In this document: positions 16,905 through 24,726 of the stretch, one piece after another
Numbering within the stretch: the stretch's first letter is position 1
How the letters are laid out: each line of letters begins with the position of its first letter
Source of the DNA: DASVFB01 sp963766345
Lineage (GTDB): Bacteria; Actinomycetota; Thermoleophilia; Gaiellales; Gaiellaceae
DNA length: 64,000 nucleotides
NCBI GenBank assembly: GCA_963766345.1
Contig: CAVXZL010000008.1
Span: 124,001 to 188,000, forward strand
Direction of reading: 5' to 3'
Translations under genes and position numbers: made by a program
Notes under the pieces: model-generated
The model's input: the letters and a program-made list of their open reading frames with translations, nothing else
Database searches by the model: none
What the model was told of the DNA's origin: nothing

Positions 16905-16977
16905 CCCCGGAGGCCGGATTCGAACCGGCATCTCTTCAATGGACAGTTGACCGCTCTGCCAGTTGAGCTACTCCGGG
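16905..16977 (-). tRNA. tRNA with formal anticodon GTC (Asp?), atypical
   Basis: A full cloverleaf folds on the minus strand: acceptor CCCGGAG/CTCCGGG, TA, D arm GCTC...GAGC, anticodon stem GTCAA/TTGAA with loop CTGTCCA, 5-base variable loop, T arm GCCGG TTCGAAT CCGGC. Position 34-36 reads GTC, which would be Asp. The arm has a G27-A43 mismatch and C instead of a purine at position 37, the acceptor begins with C1-G72, and pairing can extend beyond seven base pairs. The identity is therefore uncertain and it may be a degenerate tRNA. Confidence 0.65.
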
Positions 16978-17112
16978 GCCGTGCGCGATGTCTAGCCGTG
17001 CCAAGGCAGCGACCGCAAGATGGCTGGAACTGCCCCGTCGACCGCGGGCATGGAGTCTTCGGGCGGCGTGCGACATGGCTGCGCCGCCCTCTCACGCCTG
17101 CGCAGCCGCTCA

Positions 17113-17185
17113 TGCGCCCGGTAGGAATCGAACCTACGACCTCGCGCTCCGGAGGCGCGCGCTCTATCCCCTGAGCTACGGGCGC
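17113..17185 (-). tRNA. tRNA-Arg (anticodon CCG)
   Basis: The minus strand gives acceptor GCGCCCG/CGGGCGC, D arm GCTC...GAGC, anticodon stem CGCGC/GCGCG with loop CTCCGGA, and T arm with GGTTCGATTCC. The anticodon CCG reads CGG. CCA is not encoded. Confidence 0.95.
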
Positions 17186-17253
17186 GGGGAGTCGACAGTC
17201 TAGCCCCGGGTCGGGCAGGCGCAGTCGCGCGCCCGCCCGACCGAGGCTGCGTC

Positions 17254-18210
17254 TCAGTTACCTGCGGTGTCGCCGCCGTTCGCGCGGAAGAACAGCCACT
17301 GATCCTGCGCGCGCGCCGTCTGACCCGGCGTGAACTGGTCGTAACAGGAGTCGTACGAGTAGTCCATGTAGTTGTGGATCGGGTCGAGCCCCGGCTCCGA
17401 GCACGTGTCCTTGCCCGCGGGGCAGCCCGACGTCGGCGTCAGCTCCGCCGGCGTGTCCTCGACGTAGTCGCCGAAGTTGTTACAGCCGCCCTGGAACGTG
17501 TGATACAGCCCGACCCAGTGCCCGAGCTCGTGCGTCGCCGTCTTTCCGAGGTCGTAGCGCCCCTCGTAGACGGTCGACGTCTTGTACATCGACGCCCAGT
17601 CGATCACGACGCCGTCGATGTACGGATGCGTCTTGTACTCGGACGGGAAGTAGGACCAGCCGAGGAACGCGCCGGCGGTCGTCGAGTAGATGTTCGCGTC
17701 GCCCGCGTCGCCCTTGTGGAGCGCCTTCTTCATCGCGCGCTCGTCGGGCGAGCCGGGCCCGGCGTAGAACCACGCAGCGTTGTCCGTGCGGTCGATGCCC
17801 GCGAGGCGGAAGCGCAAGCCGGTGTCGGTACCGCCCTCGAAGCCGCCGAAGCCCATGTTGACGACCTGGATCTGCCGCTGGACGTCCGCGTCGGTCACCG
17901 CGCCGAGCGAGCCGTCCGTGACGATGTGGAAGTAGACGTCGACGGTGGCGCGGAAGCTCGGTCCTCCCTTGCCCTGCGCCGAGGCCGGCACTTCGTCCGG
18001 CGTGTCGGAGCTCGACGGCTCACGGACGACGCCGCCTCGCGCGAACGTCGACGTCGTCGTCAACTGCGAGAGCGCGGTGAAGTCCGGTGTTGCGAGCCCG
18101 CAGTAGGCACTGATCGGCACGCCGGCCGACGTGCGGGCGGCGGCGGGCGAGACCGTGAGCGCGAGCAGAGCCAGAGGCATTGCTGCGCACAGCAGGACAA
18201 GCCTTCTCAT
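17254..18210 (-). CDS. Secreted pappalysin-like zinc metalloprotease (M43 family)
   Basis: 318 residues from ATG at 18210, preceded by GGGGAGGGG as ribosome site. The signal peptide has RRLVLLCAAMPLALLALTV and cleavage near ARTSA. The zinc-binding motif HELGHWVGLYH is near residue 228, and the Met-turn region reads NYMDYSYDSCYDQFTPGQ, with Cys pairs typical of M43. A preceding conserved segment is VYFHIVTDG. These are extracellular gluzincin/metzincin-type proteases related to cytophagalysin and ulilysin. It is divergent from the epimerase gene, 84 bases away. Confidence 0.9.
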   Translation of the reverse strand: MRRLVLLCAAMPLALLALTVSPAAARTSAGVPISAYCGLATPDFTALSQLTTTSTFARGGVVREPSSSDTPDEVPASAQGKGGPSFRATVDVYFHIVTDGSLGAVTDADVQRQIQVVNMGFGGFEGGTDTGLRFRLAGIDRTDNAAWFYAGPGSPDERAMKKALHKGDAGDANIYSTTAGAFLGWSYFPSEYKTHPYIDGVVIDWASMYKTSTVYEGRYDLGKTATHELGHWVGLYHTFQGGCNNFGDYVEDTPAELTPTSGCPAGKDTCSEPGLDPIHNYMDYSYDSCYDQFTPGQTARAQDQWLFFRANGGDTAGN

Positions 18211-18294
18211 TGAAACCCCTCCCCGAGGTCGTGAACTGTACGGCGCGCGGGACTGTAGCCGGGCAAGGCCGCCGTCGCAATTAGGCTTTCGCAC

Positions 18295-19311
18295 GTGGAG
18301 TTGAGCGCCCGCGTGGTCACGCTGCGTCTTGCGGAGACGTTCACGATCTCGCGCACGTCCCAGGACGAGGCCGAGGTCGTGCAGATCGAGGTGCGACACG
18401 GCGACGCGAGCGGCTTCGGTGAGGCCGCGCCGATCGAGCGCTACGACGAGTCGGCCGAGTCCGCGCGCGCATTCGTCGAGGCGAACGCCGACGCGCTCGG
18501 CGACGACCCGTTCGCGCTCGACGAGATCTTCGACCGGCTGCCGCGCGAGCAGTTCGCCGCTCGCAACGCGATCGACGCCGCACTGCACGACCTCCAGGGC
18601 AAGCTTCTCGGTCTTCCGGTGCACCGGCTGCTCGGCCTGCGGCGAGCCGGGCCGCCGACGTCGTGGACAATCTGGCTCGGCGACCCGGACGACATGGCGC
18701 GCCGCGCCGAGCAGACGACGCGCGAAGGTCGCTTCCGTCGGCTCAAGCTGAAGCTCGGCGGCCGCGACGGGCTCGACGTCGAGCGCGTGCGCGCGGTCCG
18801 CGGCGTGACCGACCTCCCGCTGCAGGTGGACGTGAACGAGTACTGGTCACTCGACGAAGCACTCGAGTGCCTGCCGCAGATGGACCTCGAGTACTGCGAG
18901 CAGCCGCTTCCCGCCGGCGATCCCGACGGGCCCGAGCTGAAGCGCCGTTCGCCGGTTCCGATCTTCGTCGACGAGGACTGCGGGAGGCTAGGCGACGTCG
19001 CCACGTGCGCCGAGCGCGCGCACGGCATCAACATCAAGCTGAACAAGTCGGGCGGGATCCGCGAGGCCGTGCGCATGGCTCACGCCGCACGCGCGCTCGG
19101 GCTCGGCGTGATGCTCGGCTGCATGATCGAGTCGGGGCTCGGCATCGCCGCCGGCGCGCACTTCGCGTCGCTGTGCGACCACGTCGACCTCGACGGCAAC
19201 GTCCTGCTCGCCGACGACCCGTGGCCGGGCGTGGAGCTCGTCGACGGCGTCCAGCTTCCGTCAACGTCCCCGGGGCTCGGTGTCAGACAAGCGGTACCTA
19301 CTTCTCGCTGA
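18295..19311 (+). CDS. Enolase-superfamily epimerase (dipeptide epimerase / DgcA-like)
   Basis: 338 residues from GTG at 18295. Catalytic elements of the muconate-lactonizing/Ala-Glu epimerase subgroup are in place: RLKLKLGG (KxK lysine) near 150, DVNEYW near 178, EYCEQPL near 200, VDEDC near 225 and NIKLNKSGG near 247. Two opposed lysines and three Mg2+ acidic ligands are what 1,1-proton-transfer epimerases need. The gene overlaps the next by 32 bases. DgcN-DgcA pairs are reported to convert D-glutamate through N-acetyl-D-glutamate to N-acetyl-L-glutamate, so epimerisation of N-acetyl-D-glutamate is a candidate alongside L-Ala-D/L-Glu epimerase. Confidence 0.88.
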   Translation: MELSARVVTLRLAETFTISRTSQDEAEVVQIEVRHGDASGFGEAAPIERYDESAESARAFVEANADALGDDPFALDEIFDRLPREQFAARNAIDAALHDLQGKLLGLPVHRLLGLRRAGPPTSWTIWLGDPDDMARRAEQTTREGRFRRLKLKLGGRDGLDVERVRAVRGVTDLPLQVDVNEYWSLDEALECLPQMDLEYCEQPLPAGDPDGPELKRRSPVPIFVDEDCGRLGDVATCAERAHGINIKLNKSGGIREAVRMAHAARALGLGVMLGCMIESGLGIAAGAHFASLCDHVDLDGNVLLADDPWPGVELVDGVQLPSTSPGLGVRQAVPTSR

Positions 19312-20299
19312 GGGCAAGTCGGGGGACCCGCACTACGGGAAGACGGCGCGGGGCGTCATGCGCTACGCGCCGGAGAAGGTCGTCGCGCTGCTCGACACCG
19401 AGCGCGAGGGGGAGACCGAGCACGGCTTCCCGGTCGTCGGCTCCGTCGACGACGCGCTCGGCTTCAACCCGAACACAGCGCTCGTCGGCGTCGCGACGGC
19501 GGGCGGCCGCTTCCCGCCCGCGTTCCGCGAGCAGATCCGCGCGTGCATTTCGAACGGCCTCGACGTCGAGAACGGGCTGCACGAGTTCCTGACGAGCGAC
19601 ACCGAGCTCGTCGACCTCGCACGCGAGAAGGGCGTCGAGCTCCGCGACCTGCGCAAGCCGCCGCACGATCTCAACGTGCCGACGGGAGACAACCTCGAGG
19701 TGCCCGCGAAGATCGTCCTGACCGTCGGCTCCGACTGCGCGATCGGGAAGATGACCGTCGCGCTCGAGCTCGACCGCGAAGCGAAGCGGCGAGGCGTCGC
19801 TTCCGAGTTCGTGCCGACGGGACAGACCGGCATCGCGATCGCCGGCTGGGGGATCTCGGTCGACGCGGTCGTCGCGGACTTCATCGCGGGCGCCGCGGAG
19901 CGTCTCGTCGTCGAGGGTCGTCGCCGCGGCGGCGAGCTGCTGATCGTCGAGGGGCAGGGATCGCTCCTTCATCCGCAGTACTCGGGCGTCACGCTCGGGC
20001 TCTTCCACGGCTCGGCGCCGCACCTGCTCGTGCTCTGTCACCGGGCGGGGCAGCGCTACGTCAACGACGACGAGCGCTTCCCGATCCCGCCGCTGCGCGA
20101 CCTCGTCGACCTGCACGAGCGGATGTCGCTCGTCGCGCGGCCGAGCCGCGTCGCCTGCCTCGCGCTCAACACCCGCGGTCTCGAAGACGAGGAGGCGCGC
20201 CGGGCGATCGAGGCCGCGGAGGACGAGACGGGGCTCCCAGCCGGCGACCCCGTCCGCTTCGGGGCCGAGCGGCTCACGGCCGCGCTGCTTGCCGATTAG
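19280..20299 (+). CDS. DUF1611 P-loop protein (DgcN-like)
   Basis: 339 residues from GTG at 19280. A Rossmann-like N-terminal half includes VALLDTEREGE and GVATAGGRFPPAFR. The C-terminal P-loop part begins with GSDCAIGKMTVALELDREAK near residue 150, the family's Walker A, and continues with FVPTGQTGIAIAGWGISVDA and IVEGQGSLLHPQYSGVTLG. Family members are stand-alone or sit beside enolase-superfamily epimerases. DgcN was described as an N-acyltransferase acting on D-glutamate. The 32-base overlap with the epimerase argues that they act together. Confidence 0.85.
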   Translation: MSDKRYLLLAEGKSGDPHYGKTARGVMRYAPEKVVALLDTEREGETEHGFPVVGSVDDALGFNPNTALVGVATAGGRFPPAFREQIRACISNGLDVENGLHEFLTSDTELVDLAREKGVELRDLRKPPHDLNVPTGDNLEVPAKIVLTVGSDCAIGKMTVALELDREAKRRGVASEFVPTGQTGIAIAGWGISVDAVVADFIAGAAERLVVEGRRRGGELLIVEGQGSLLHPQYSGVTLGLFHGSAPHLLVLCHRAGQRYVNDDERFPIPPLRDLVDLHERMSLVARPSRVACLALNTRGLEDEEARRAIEAAEDETGLPAGDPVRFGAERLTAALLAD

Positions 20300-20396
20300 G
20301 ACCAACCTGCGCTACAAATGATCCACGCGGCCCATATCGAAGAGGGGGTCGGGCTGCGATAAAGGACTGGTACTTCCGAGGGACGAAAGACTCGCC

Positions 20397-21908
20397 GTGC
20401 GCAAATCTCTGCTGATCCTGGCCGCTGTCGCGGCTCTCGCCGTGGCGGGGGCTTCGTCCGGCGCGCCCGCGAAGCCGGTCGCTCCGCTGCCGTTCGTCGT
20501 CGGCGCGACCGAGGACCAGGTGCTCGGCTTCGACGACGGCGGCGCCGCGGTCTACGCATCGATGTCCTCGCACCTGCTCGGCGCGATTCGCGTCTCGGTC
20601 GACTACGAGCCGTCGGCGCCGACGACGGTTCAGCAGAGAGAACAGCTCGAGCGCGCGATCGACGCGGCCAAGGACAAGAACATGCGCGTCATTCTCGGGA
20701 TCCAGCCCGGCCACAACACCGACGTGACCGGCGACCCGAACGGCGTCAAGAAGTTCGCCGCGTACACGGCTCTCGTCGCACGGACATTCCCTTCGGTGAA
20801 CGACGTCGTGGTCGGCAACGAGCCGAACCTCGGGCGCTTCTGGTACCCCACGTTCAACGCCAACGGCACGATCGCGTCGGCGACGACGTACGAGGCTGCG
20901 CTCGCGGCGAGCTACGACGCGCTGAAGGCGGTGCGCCCCGACATCAACGTGATCGGCATCGCCGTGTCGCCGAAGGGCGACGACCGTCCCGGCTCGGCAA
21001 GGAACACGATCTCTCCGGTTCGCTTCATCAAGGCCGTCGGCGACGCGTACCGCAAGAGCGGCCGCAAGAAGCCGATCATGGACAGCGTCGCGCTGCATCC
21101 GTACCCGTTCGTGAACACGGACCCGCCGGACAAGGGCGCGCCGTGGCCGCAGGTCAGCGTCGCGAACCTCGACCGTGCGGAGCAGGCGTTCTGGGACGGC
21201 TTCAACGGCACCGGGCAGCCGACGTTCGAGGAGGCAGGCGTCCAGCGTGCGCAGTCGGGCGCTCCGGTGACGTGGCTGCTCGACGAGGCCGGCTGGCAGA
21301 CGGACACACGCGGGCTGCCCGGCTACTTCGGCAGCGAGAACACGCCGACGATCGACGAGGCGACCCAGGCGGCGTACTACAAGCGGGTCATCCAGCGCTA
21401 TGCATGCGACAACCACGTCGGCGCACTCCTTTTCTTCCACTGGATCGACGAGGCCGACCGCGACCGGCTGCAGAGCGGTCTGACGCGCGCCAACAGGGCG
21501 ATGAAGCCCGCGGCCAACGCGGTGCGCGACGCGATCGCCACCGGCTGCCAGGGCGGGCCGGTCCTGTGGAAGCACTCGGCGCAGGTCGACGGAGCGAGCT
21601 CGACGTGGAAGCCGAAGAACGGCAACCTCTTCGCGGTCAAGGCGTTCGAGGACGCGACGTTCGTCGCGACGGCGACGCCGACGAAGCCGGCGCTCGCGCG
21701 CGCGAAGCGCCTGCATCAGAAGCTCCGCGCCGTCAAGGTGACGGGCAAGATCAAGGCGTACACGCAGACCGGCGTGAAGTTCAAGGGCATCAAGTACGCG
21801 AACTCGCGGACGTACACCTACAGCGTCAAGATCACCTCTTCGTTGAACACGAAGCGCGTCGTGACGCTGAAGGCGAAGAAGATCAAGAAGCCCGACACCG
21901 AGATCTAG
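20397..21908 (+). CDS. Secreted glycoside hydrolase-like TIM-barrel protein
   Basis: 503 residues from GTG at 20397. The signal peptide includes KSLLILAAVAALAVAGASS. The central 350 residues resemble clan GH-A barrels (GH5/GH39-like): VVVGNEPNLGRFWYP near 138-152 places the acid/base Glu after Asn, and TWLLDEAGWQTDTRG near 292 offers the second carboxylate. SVALHPYPF is another typical barrel-strand segment. The last 120 residues are lysine-rich and resemble a cell-surface or accessory domain. Substrate unknown. It ends in TAG, directly followed in the same frame by the phosphodiesterase. Confidence 0.8.
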   Translation: MRKSLLILAAVAALAVAGASSGAPAKPVAPLPFVVGATEDQVLGFDDGGAAVYASMSSHLLGAIRVSVDYEPSAPTTVQQREQLERAIDAAKDKNMRVILGIQPGHNTDVTGDPNGVKKFAAYTALVARTFPSVNDVVVGNEPNLGRFWYPTFNANGTIASATTYEAALAASYDALKAVRPDINVIGIAVSPKGDDRPGSARNTISPVRFIKAVGDAYRKSGRKKPIMDSVALHPYPFVNTDPPDKGAPWPQVSVANLDRAEQAFWDGFNGTGQPTFEEAGVQRAQSGAPVTWLLDEAGWQTDTRGLPGYFGSENTPTIDEATQAAYYKRVIQRYACDNHVGALLFFHWIDEADRDRLQSGLTRANRAMKPAANAVRDAIATGCQGGPVLWKHSAQVDGASSTWKPKNGNLFAVKAFEDATFVATATPTKPALARAKRLHQKLRAVKVTGKIKAYTQTGVKFKGIKYANSRTYTYSVKITSSLNTKRVVTLKAKKIKKPDTEI

Positions 21909-21911
21909 CGC

Positions 21912-22403
21912 ACGGCGACCGTCGCCGTCATCTCCGACACGCACCTGCCGCGCGGCTCGCGCCGACTACCCGAGCGTTGCGTCGAGCTCTGTCGCGCCGC
22001 GGATCTGATCCTGCACGCGGGCGACTTCGTCTCTGCGGCGTTTCTTTCGTCGTTGCGCGAGCTCGGGCCGCCGGTCGAGGCGGTGCACGGGAACATGGAC
22101 GAGCCGGCGCTCAAGAAGGTGCTACCGCTCGAGCGCGTCGTCGAAATGGAGGGCGTGCGGATCGGGATGGTGCACATTCCGGGACCGGCGGCCGGCCGCG
22201 CCGCGCGACTGCGGGCGCGGTTCCCCGACTGCGACGCGATCGTGTACGGGCACACGCACGTGCCGGAGGTGTCGCGGGACGACGGGGTCTGGATCCTGAA
22301 CCCGGGCTCGCCGACGGAGCGCCGCCGGGCTCCCGTGCGGGGGATGCTGCTGCTAGACGTCGCCGCCGGTGCGATCGAGGCGGCGCCGATCGACCTGACT
22401 TGA
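21912..22403 (+). CDS. YfcE/MJ0936-type metallophosphodiesterase
   Basis: About 163 residues containing the calcineurin-like set in order: VISDTHLPRG, ILHAGDF, VHGNMD, YGHTHVPE, and ILNPGSPT near the end. Such proteins are small Mn2+-dependent phosphodiesterases in the cytoplasm. The region from SDTH onward is intact, yet there is no ATG/GTG/TTG/CTG between the preceding TAG (21906-21908) and the motif. The first usable near-cognate codon is ACG at 21912, giving TATVAVISDTH. A GTG-only start further in (22053) would delete the first two metal motifs. The start is therefore uncertain. Confidence 0.8.
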   Translation, partial: TATVAVISDTHLPRGSRRLPERCVELCRAADLILHAGDFVSAAFLSSLRELGPPVEAVHGNMDEPALKKVLPLERVVEMEGVRIGMVHIPGPAAGRAARLRARFPDCDAIVYGHTHVPEVSRDDGVWILNPGSPTERRRAPVRGMLLLDVAAGAIEAAPIDLT

Positions 22404-22444
22404 CACGAACGCGTGTTCGCTTGTATCGTGCGAACACATGTTCG
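22400..22444 (+). promoter_or_regulatory. Promoter with two perfect LexA (SOS) boxes
   Basis: The -35 TTGACA is at 22400-22405. LexA box 1 CGAACGCGTGTTCG is at 22406-22419, a -10-like TATCGT at 22424-22429 and LexA box 2 CGAACACATGTTCG at 22431-22444. Both boxes fit the Gram-positive consensus CGAAC-RNRY-GTTYG without mismatch. Box 1 fills the spacer and box 2 covers the predicted transcription start and the ATG at 22438. Confidence 0.9.
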
Positions 22445-22680
22445 GCAAGGTGCTTCTGATCGCCGTCTCCGCGCTCGTCATCTGGGGCATCGTCGCGCGC
22501 GCCTCGAGCGGCGCAGGCCCCGAGCGCGTGTACATCGTGAAGCCGCACGACACGCTGTGGTCGATTGCCGCCAAGAACTACGACGGCGATCCACGCCAGG
22601 GGATCTGGAAGCTCGAGCAGGCGAACCACCTCGCCGGCGCGACGATCGTGCCGGGCGAGCGGCTGCGCGTGCCCGGCTGA
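22438..22680 (+). CDS. SOS-regulated membrane LysM protein (YneA/ChiZ-like cell-division inhibitor)
   Basis: 80 residues: a membrane helix at 4-22 (KVLLIAVSALVIWGIVA), a short linker, and one LysM domain at about 31-79 (VYIVKPHDTLWSIAAKNYDG, then IVPGERLRVPG). This is the architecture of YneA of Bacillus and ChiZ/Rv2719c of mycobacteria, small SOS-induced proteins that block septation during DNA damage. The two LexA boxes, one covering the start codon, support this function strongly. The -10 lies about 9 bases before the ATG, so the transcript should be nearly leaderless. lexA itself, which often adjoins such genes, is not in this window. Confidence 0.85.
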   Translation: MFGKVLLIAVSALVIWGIVARASSGAGPERVYIVKPHDTLWSIAAKNYDGDPRQGIWKLEQANHLAGATIVPGERLRVPG

Positions 22681-22687
22681 CGAACTG

Positions 22688-22716
22688 GAGGGGTCGCTCG
22701 AGAGCGGCGGCCCCTC
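22688..22716 (+). terminator. Hairpin after the LysM gene
   Basis: GAGGGG (22688-22693) pairs with CCCCTC (22711-22716), enclosing an inner CGCTC-GA-GAGCG stem. There is no strong T-tract, so it is a probable but not textbook terminator isolating the SOS gene. Confidence 0.5.
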
Positions 22717-22770
22717 TGGTCGATCTGCCATGGGCGAAACCCGCGCGGCGACCCTCCTTACACTTGCTTG

Positions 22771-23754
22771 GTGGATCTCGACGTCGTGTTCCTCGGCACG
22801 GCCGGCTCGATGCCGACGGGTCGGCGCTCGCCGACCGCTCTCCTCGTTCGCCGCGGCGGCGACCGGCTGCTGATCGACTGCGCCGAGGGCACGCAGCGGC
22901 AGCTCATGAAGTCGAACGTCGGGCTGATCGACTTCCGCGAGGTCTTTCTCACGCACTACCACGCTGACCATTACCTCGGGCTGCCGGGGATGCTCAAGAC
23001 GTTTGCGCTGCGCGGACGCGAGCTCCCGATCACGATTTACGGGCCGCGCGGTCTCACCGATCTCTTCGTCGCGCTGCGGCGTATCTTCGGGAAGCTCACG
23101 TATCCCTTCGAGCTCGTCGAGCTGCAGCCGGGCGACGTGCTCGACCGCGGCGAGTACCGCGTCGTCACGTTCAAGGTGACACATCGCGTCCCCGCGCTCG
23201 GATACGCCATCGTGGAAGAGTCGCGTCCCGGTCGCTTCGACGTCGCGAAGGCCGACGCGCTCGGCGTGCCGCCGGGCCCCGAGCGGGGACGCCTGCAATC
23301 CGGCGAAGCGATCGCGCTCGACGACGCGAGTGTCGTCACACCTGCTCAGGTGCTCGGGCCGGCGCGTCCCGGCCGCAAGGTGCTGATCACCGGCGACACG
23401 GCGCCGACGCTCGACTACATCGACCTCGCGCACAAGGCCGAGTTGCTCGTGCACGAGGCGACGTTCTGCGACGACGAGCGCGAGCGTGCGCGAGAGACCT
23501 CGCACTCGACGGCGCGCGAAGCCGCGCAGGTTGCGGCCGCCGCGGACGTGCGGATGCTCGCGCTGACGCATCTCTCCTCGCGGTACTTCGGCCGCGAGGT
23601 GCTGGGCGAGGCGCGCGAGACCTTCTCGGAAACCGTGGTGCCGCGCGATTTCGACGTGATCGAGATCCCGCTCCCGGAGCGGGGAGGACCGTCGCTCGTC
23701 AAGGGCGGTGCCCTTCACTCGGACCCCGAAGCGGTATCGTCCGAGCCTCGATGA
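22771..23754 (+). CDS. rnz: Ribonuclease Z
   Basis: 327 residues from GTG at 22771 (a TTG one codon earlier is also possible). It has the RNase Z signature: FLGTAGSMPTGRRSPTALL at the start, THYHADHYLGLPG near 62 as zinc motif, GDTAPTLDYIDLA near 210, HEATFCDDERERARE and ALTHLSSRY at the end. RNase Z matures tRNA 3' ends by cutting after the discriminator, which suits this genome because its tRNA genes lack encoded CCA. The end overlaps the following small gene by 4 bases (ATGA). Confidence 0.95.
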   Translation: MDLDVVFLGTAGSMPTGRRSPTALLVRRGGDRLLIDCAEGTQRQLMKSNVGLIDFREVFLTHYHADHYLGLPGMLKTFALRGRELPITIYGPRGLTDLFVALRRIFGKLTYPFELVELQPGDVLDRGEYRVVTFKVTHRVPALGYAIVEESRPGRFDVAKADALGVPPGPERGRLQSGEAIALDDASVVTPAQVLGPARPGRKVLITGDTAPTLDYIDLAHKAELLVHEATFCDDERERARETSHSTAREAAQVAAAADVRMLALTHLSSRYFGREVLGEARETFSETVVPRDFDVIEIPLPERGGPSLVKGGALHSDPEAVSSEPR

Positions 23755-23960
23755 CGCGCATGGTTCAACTCGCTGTCGCAGGCGACATCACCGAGGCGGA
23801 GGAGATCCAGGAGATCCTCACCTCGGCCGGCATCGCGTCGGAGTTGCAAAGTGCGTTGGACGAGCCGCTGACCGTCGTCGTCCCGGAGGCGTCGCTCGAC
23901 GACGCGAAGGACGCGATCGAGGCGCTCACCGAGCCGGACGACATCATCGGCGAGGCGTAG
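23751..23960 (+). CDS. DUF2007-like small protein
   Basis: 69 residues from ATG at 23751, overlapping the rnz stop. The pattern VQLAVAGDITEAEEIQEILT...GIASEL...VVVPEASLDDAKDAIE is the ferredoxin-like fold of the DUF2007 'signal transducing protein' family, usually encoded next to housekeeping genes. Biochemical role unknown. Translationally coupled to rnz. Confidence 0.8.
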   Translation: MTRMVQLAVAGDITEAEEIQEILTSAGIASELQSALDEPLTVVVPEASLDDAKDAIEALTEPDDIIGEA

Positions 23961-24036
23961 CTCCTCCTCGGACTTCGGCGCGCTCGCGCCGCACTACGAC
24001 GAGCTCCGTCACGCGGAGCCAGCGCTGCGCGCGGAC

Positions 24037-24702
24037 GTGTACGCGCTGCTCGTCAAGGCGGGCGACCTGCGAGGGAGGCGCGTGCTCGACATCGGCTGCG
24101 GCACCGGGACGCTGGCCGCGTGGCTCGCCGAACATGCGGCGGCCCGCGTATGGGGCGTCGACCCGTCGCCCGAGATGCTCGCCGTCGCGCGAAGCAAGGG
24201 TCCCGGCGGCGTCGGCCTGAAGGAGGGCCGCGCGGAGGCGCTGCCGTTCAGGGACGGCTGGTTCGAGCGGGTCGTGATGCTGCTCGTCTTCCACCACGTC
24301 GAGCGTCGCGCGGCGCTGGCGGAGATTCGTCGCGTGCTCGACGACGAGGGGCGGCTCGTGATCGGGACGTTCGCGCCGGAGCAGTTCGACGACTACTACC
24401 TAGCGCAGTTCTTCCCGTCGATTCCGGTCATCGATCGAGCGCGGTTCGAAACGCCGCAGCAACTCGTCGCGCCGCTGCGAGACGCGGGCTTCAGCGACAT
24501 CGAGGAGCATCGACTCGAGCAACGTGTGGAGCTGTCGCGGGAGACTGTGCTCGCGCGCGTTCGCGGGAAGCACATCTCGACGTTTCGGCTGATCTCGGAA
24601 GACGAGTACGCCGCAGGTCTTGCGCGTGCCGAGTCCGAGCTGCCGGCGTCGATCGAGTCGCGCACGCACTGGCTCGTCATGTCGGCGGTACGATCCGGGT
24701 GA
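24037..24702 (+). CDS. Class I SAM-dependent methyltransferase
   Basis: 221 residues from GTG at 24037. Motif I VLDIGCGTGTLAAWLAEH, acidic loop GVDPSPEMLAVARSKG, LPFRDGWFERVVMLLVFHHV and VLDDEGRLVIGTF identify a UbiE-like methyltransferase. The 22 in-frame codons before 24037 (FGALAPHYDELRHAEPALRA) look like the family's usual N-terminus, but no start codon lies between them and the preceding stop. The true start may therefore be non-canonical near 23962. The end overlaps an ATG (TGATG) of a short ORF before the Erm-like gene. Confidence 0.82.
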   Translation: MYALLVKAGDLRGRRVLDIGCGTGTLAAWLAEHAAARVWGVDPSPEMLAVARSKGPGGVGLKEGRAEALPFRDGWFERVVMLLVFHHVERRAALAEIRRVLDDEGRLVIGTFAPEQFDDYYLAQFFPSIPVIDRARFETPQQLVAPLRDAGFSDIEEHRLEQRVELSRETVLARVRGKHISTFRLISEDEYAAGLARAESELPASIESRTHWLVMSAVRSG

Positions 24703-24726
24703 TGGGCGTCTTCACGGTGACGTTCC

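Noticed and set aside
20397..22403. Single fused glycosidase-phosphodiesterase by TAG readthrough
   Set aside because: Kept only as a remote option; the two domains are unrelated, one is secreted and the other cytoplasmic, and coupled non-canonical initiation is simpler.
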